A stretch of 64,000 nt of DNA from Sindora glabra (lineage: Eukaryota > Streptophyta > Magnoliopsida > Fabales > Fabaceae): assembly GCA_020226215.1 (NCBI GenBank), contig CM035233.1, forward strand, positions 54,831,751-54,895,750, given 5' to 3'. Below are positions 61,099 through 64,000 of this stretch, one piece after another. Below the pieces are notes generated by a model, which saw only the letters and a list, made by a program, of their open reading frames with translations, ran no database searches and was not told the DNA's origin. The position numbers and the translations under genes were made by a program. How positions within the stretch are numbered: position 1 is the first letter of the stretch; each line of letters begins with the position of its first letter.

Positions 61099-62182
61099 TT
61101 TGACTGCAACCGTCGGTTGTAGCAGGAGGCTATTGCCCTCCTTTAATCTTCAACACGTATACCCAAGTTTTAGTAAGTCACGTGACCACTAGCTCGGGAC
61201 GTTTCTTTATTTTTATCCTGTGTTTTATTTAGGAATTTTTTTTGGCCTTTATCTTACATTTAATTGATAAAATAAAATTTAATTCTTAATATTTTTGTTT
61301 GTTAAGCTACTTTTTTTAAAAACTAATACATGACAGTTAAAAGAAGCAATATGACACACCAATTACATTTTAAAAGAAAAATATAAATTACTCCCTTTAA
61401 ATTTGAAATGATTAAATTTTATCCTCTTCAATTTTAATAATCTGAAAATCCCACTCTTATAACTACACAAAATCAGAAATAACATTTGTCATACTCAATT
61501 AACTAATATTTTAAATTGCATAATTTTGTTCACTAACTTTTTATACAAGAATCATATAATGCTATTTTACTTAATTTATCTTGTCAATTTTTACATTACT
61601 TGATTGCCCATTCTCATGTATTTAACTGAAATTTTATAATATTTAATTTAATTTAATTTCTATTAAATTTATAATACAAAAATCATGTTTCTATTAATCA
61701 GGTAATATATATATATAATATGGAAATTATGTGTGAAAAAATGATAAGATACATCAACATATTATAATATTATTATGATTCTTACTTAAAATTTTCATTA
61801 AAAATTATGTGATTTAATGAATTAGTTAAATGAGTCAATGAAAACTGTTACTTGTAATTTTGTGTAATTAAAAAGTATGATTTTCAAATTATTAAAATTA
61901 AAGGGGATGATTTACATTTTTTCTTTAAAACATAATTGGTGTATCCTACCTTTTCTTTTATTTATCATATTTTTTTAAAGGATCTTAACAAATAAAAATA
62001 TTAAGAATTATTTTTATTTTATCAATTAAATGTAAGATAGCGACCACAAAAAAAAATCTTAAATAAAATGGAAGATAGGAACAAATGAACATTCTGTGCT
62101 AAGGATCACTTGAGTTACTCAGACTTAGGTATACATGTTGTAGAATAAGGGAGGGCAATAGCCTCCCGAGGCTGCAGCCAAA
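61099..62182. mobile_element. 1.08 kb palindromic fold-back element
   Basis: The two halves are near-continuous inverted copies: left 'aggaggctattgccctcctt' pairs with right 'gagggcaatagcctccc'; left 'tcttacatttaattgataaa' with right 'ttatcaattaaatgtaaga'; left 'gacacaccaattacatttt' with right 'aaaacataattggtgtatcc'. The arms are about 0.5 kb each with a centre of about 0.1 kb near 61600-61740. No coding frame. The central half is related to the smaller fold-back at 46875-47395. The target duplication is unresolved. Confidence 0.85.
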
Positions 62183-62559
62183 TATTATTCTTTTGAAAAT
62201 ACCAAAATTTGGTCATCGAGAAATGGTTTGATTAACTATTCTTTTAAATTTAAAATTTAAACAACTTAGATCAAATTCAATGGCCATTTTTAAATATAAA
62301 ATTACTCTTATCCATTGGATTAAATAAAAAGAGAAATTCAAATTCAAATTGTTTGTGCTTAAATTGAAAAAAAATAAAAAATTAGTTTTTTTTAATCAAA
62401 AAGTACAGTTAGTTGGTCAATAAAATAATGAGATACTATTAACAATTTTTTTTATTATTAAAGATAAGTTTCTAGATGAAGATCAATTTTGTTGTTGCCA
62501 AGTGTCCAAATCTAATCCCATTTGACTCAAAACTATATTTTTAGGACATGGGAGAATTA
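62183..62559. other. Intergenic, nothing recognised
   Basis: AT-rich spacer between the palindrome and the copia-like region. Confidence 0.5.
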
Positions 62560-63440
62560 AAGAAGCTTGTGGAAGAAGATTACTTAGAGTTTTAGTTGTT
62601 TTCATCAATTTTTTCTTGTTAATAGGCATCATTTCATTGAAGGAGGACACACCAAATTATTGCACTTCAGCTTACAAATACATTCTTGATCTCCTCCATG
62701 CATATCAAAGCTTTTCATCATTTTAATTTCTCTTTTATCTGCTCTTTAAGTGTTATAAGTGATTGATTGTAAAATCTCTCAGTGAAATTATGAAAGACTT
62801 CTTCTTGTATCTATGAAATCTTAGTAAAGATTAGTGAGAATCTAGTAAAGTTAGGTAATAATTAAAATTGTAGTAGAGATTGAAAAAATCTTGTAAAGTT
62901 AGATGGTGATTGAAATTCTAGTAGGGATTGGATTAATATTGTAACATTAGATATTGTAATTTAATTAAAATTAATAAATATCTTAAGTGAAACTTAGTAA
63001 TTTGAGAAGAAAAGAGTAGATCTAAAAGGCATTCCTTTTGAATTATTGAACCTCTATAAACAAATTTTAATATTCATTCTTTTTCCTTACTCTATTTTTC
63101 AATCCATTTGTTTCCAAGCTTTTTTCTTTACACAAGTATTTTGAAAAAACACACTCATGGTTTTTACATTTAAATTTCTTGGAGAAGTTCTTTTGTGATT
63201 TGAAAGAAACACATTCAAAGCACTTGTAATTTTTATTGAAATAATTCCTATTTTTGAAACTACATATTCATCAAAATTACAAGAAATTTCTTTTACATTC
63301 TCATTGTTTACATAATACAAATTCAAGGGCACTTAACTTTCAATATTTTATAGGAAATTTTTTAAAGTCAATTCATCCTTTTTTAACCTATAAGTTCTAT
63401 CAATTGTTATTCAATCTTGGTCTTAAATTATTAAAGTCTA
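62560..63440 (+). repeat. Possible copia LTR/leader region
   Basis: Directly upstream of the gag relic. It contains repeated 'gtaaagttaga'-type text with 'tagtagagatt' and 'tagtagggatt', and a 'ttgaacctctataaac' element that resembles the U3/R boundary of SIRE/Maximus-like copia LTRs. No second LTR is inside the window, so this is inferred. Confidence 0.3.
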
Positions 63441-63498
63441 AAAATTTTATGAGTGAAGATTTTATGGGAAATGGTGCCTTTTGTCCACACTCATGGAT

Positions 63499-64000
63499 CG
63501 GAAGGATATTCTACATATAAACTTCCACTCTTTGATGGTATGAACTATGATTATTAGAAGTTTAGAATGATGATCCACATCAAATCCGCTAATATCAACA
63601 TATGAAAAATTATTAAGGAAGGTCATGAAGGATCAATAAAATTTGAAGCATAAATAAAAGTGTTCAAGGCCAAGAAAGATCATATGGATTGATTACAAGA
63701 AGGAAGCACTCCATGTTAAAGGAATAAATGCCATTATGTGTAATGTAATACTTAGTAAATTCAAAAAGATCTCTAGATATACTTTTGCTAAGGTTATGTG
63801 GAATAAGCTTGAAGTGATTTATGAAGGAACTAATCAAGTAAAAAAAAATGATAAATATGTTTGTGCAAGAATATAAAATATTTAAGATTGAAGAAAATGA
63901 AAAGATAGAATCAATGTTTGAAAGAATTTCAACTATCATCAATAATCTTCACACTTTAAAAAGAATCATAGAGAATTAGTAATGAAAATCTTAAAAAGAC
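63499..64000 (+). pseudogene. Ty1/copia gag relic, runs off the window
   Basis: The translation in shifting frames gives YKLPLFDGMNYDY, a stop where Trp is expected, KFRMMIHIKSANINI, a stop, KIIKEGHEG, then NAIMCNVILSKFKKISRYTF, AKVMWNKLEVIYEGTNQVK and, after a slip, FVQEYKIFKIEENEKIESMF with ERISTIINNLHTL. This follows the order of the plant copia gag (UBN2-type) domain: P-FDG-NY--WK-RM, then A---W-KLE--YEGT--VK, then F-M-ENE-I--MF-R. At least four stops and two frameshifts. The 3' remainder lies beyond base 64000. Confidence 0.8.

Overview
This window looks like nuclear DNA from a flowering plant, most likely a eudicot. It is very AT-rich and has long (TA)n tracts and dense plant-type transposons: a DD39D mariner, hAT, CACTA/En-Spm with TNP2, Ty1/copia gag, a large solo LTR, and MITEs. 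Its only intact gene encodes a DUF247/UPF0481 protein, a plant-specific family. I cannot name the species from sequence alone.

Layout. 1-2.7 kb holds a decayed plant mariner transposase with a readable DD39D triad. 3.2-3.9 kb has a decayed BTB/POZ-like coding fragment. 8.5-15.2 kb is a three-level nest: a copia gag relic split by a 6.0 kb hAT element (8 bp target duplication), whose transposase gene is split by a second, 1.7 kb non-coding hAT (8 bp target duplication). The outer hAT also carries a captured receptor-kinase fragment. 15.2-16.9 kb holds duplicated promoter-like modules and a 56 bp minisatellite upstream of the intact DUF247 gene at 18383-19723. 20-24.5 kb is MITE-rich and contains the 5' LTR and non-coding interior of an LTR element. 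The 3' LTR of that element is split by a 9.07 kb CACTA transposon (24532-33598), which has perfect 3 bp target duplications and two decayed minus-strand genes (TNP2 with DUF4218/DUF4216, and a TNPD-like protein). 34.6-38.7 kb is a diverged copy of the 15.2-16.8 kb block. 41.8-44.5 kb is a probable solo LTR. 45.0-53.4 kb is a candidate second, non-coding CACTA element with 145 bp tandem repeats. 55.2-55.8 kb is a DUF247 ghost that keeps only promoter, 5' leader, the last 35 codons and 3' UTR. 59.6-59.9 kb is another DUF247 promoter ghost. 60.15-60.28 kb is a fragment of a mitochondrial fission FIS1 gene. 61.1-62.2 kb is a 1.1 kb palindrome. 63.5-64.0 kb is a copia gag relic that runs off the window.

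No operon-like or pathway-level cooperation is visible. The biological story is one surviving DUF247 gene among the remains of a local DUF247 cluster, with successive transposon insertions whose relative ages can be read from their nesting. Nothing here requires a wholly new system. The most original signals are the DUF247 promoter and tail ghosts, the kinase and FIS1 fragments carried in repeat DNA, and the long palindromes. All similarity statements come from reading by eye; no database was searched.
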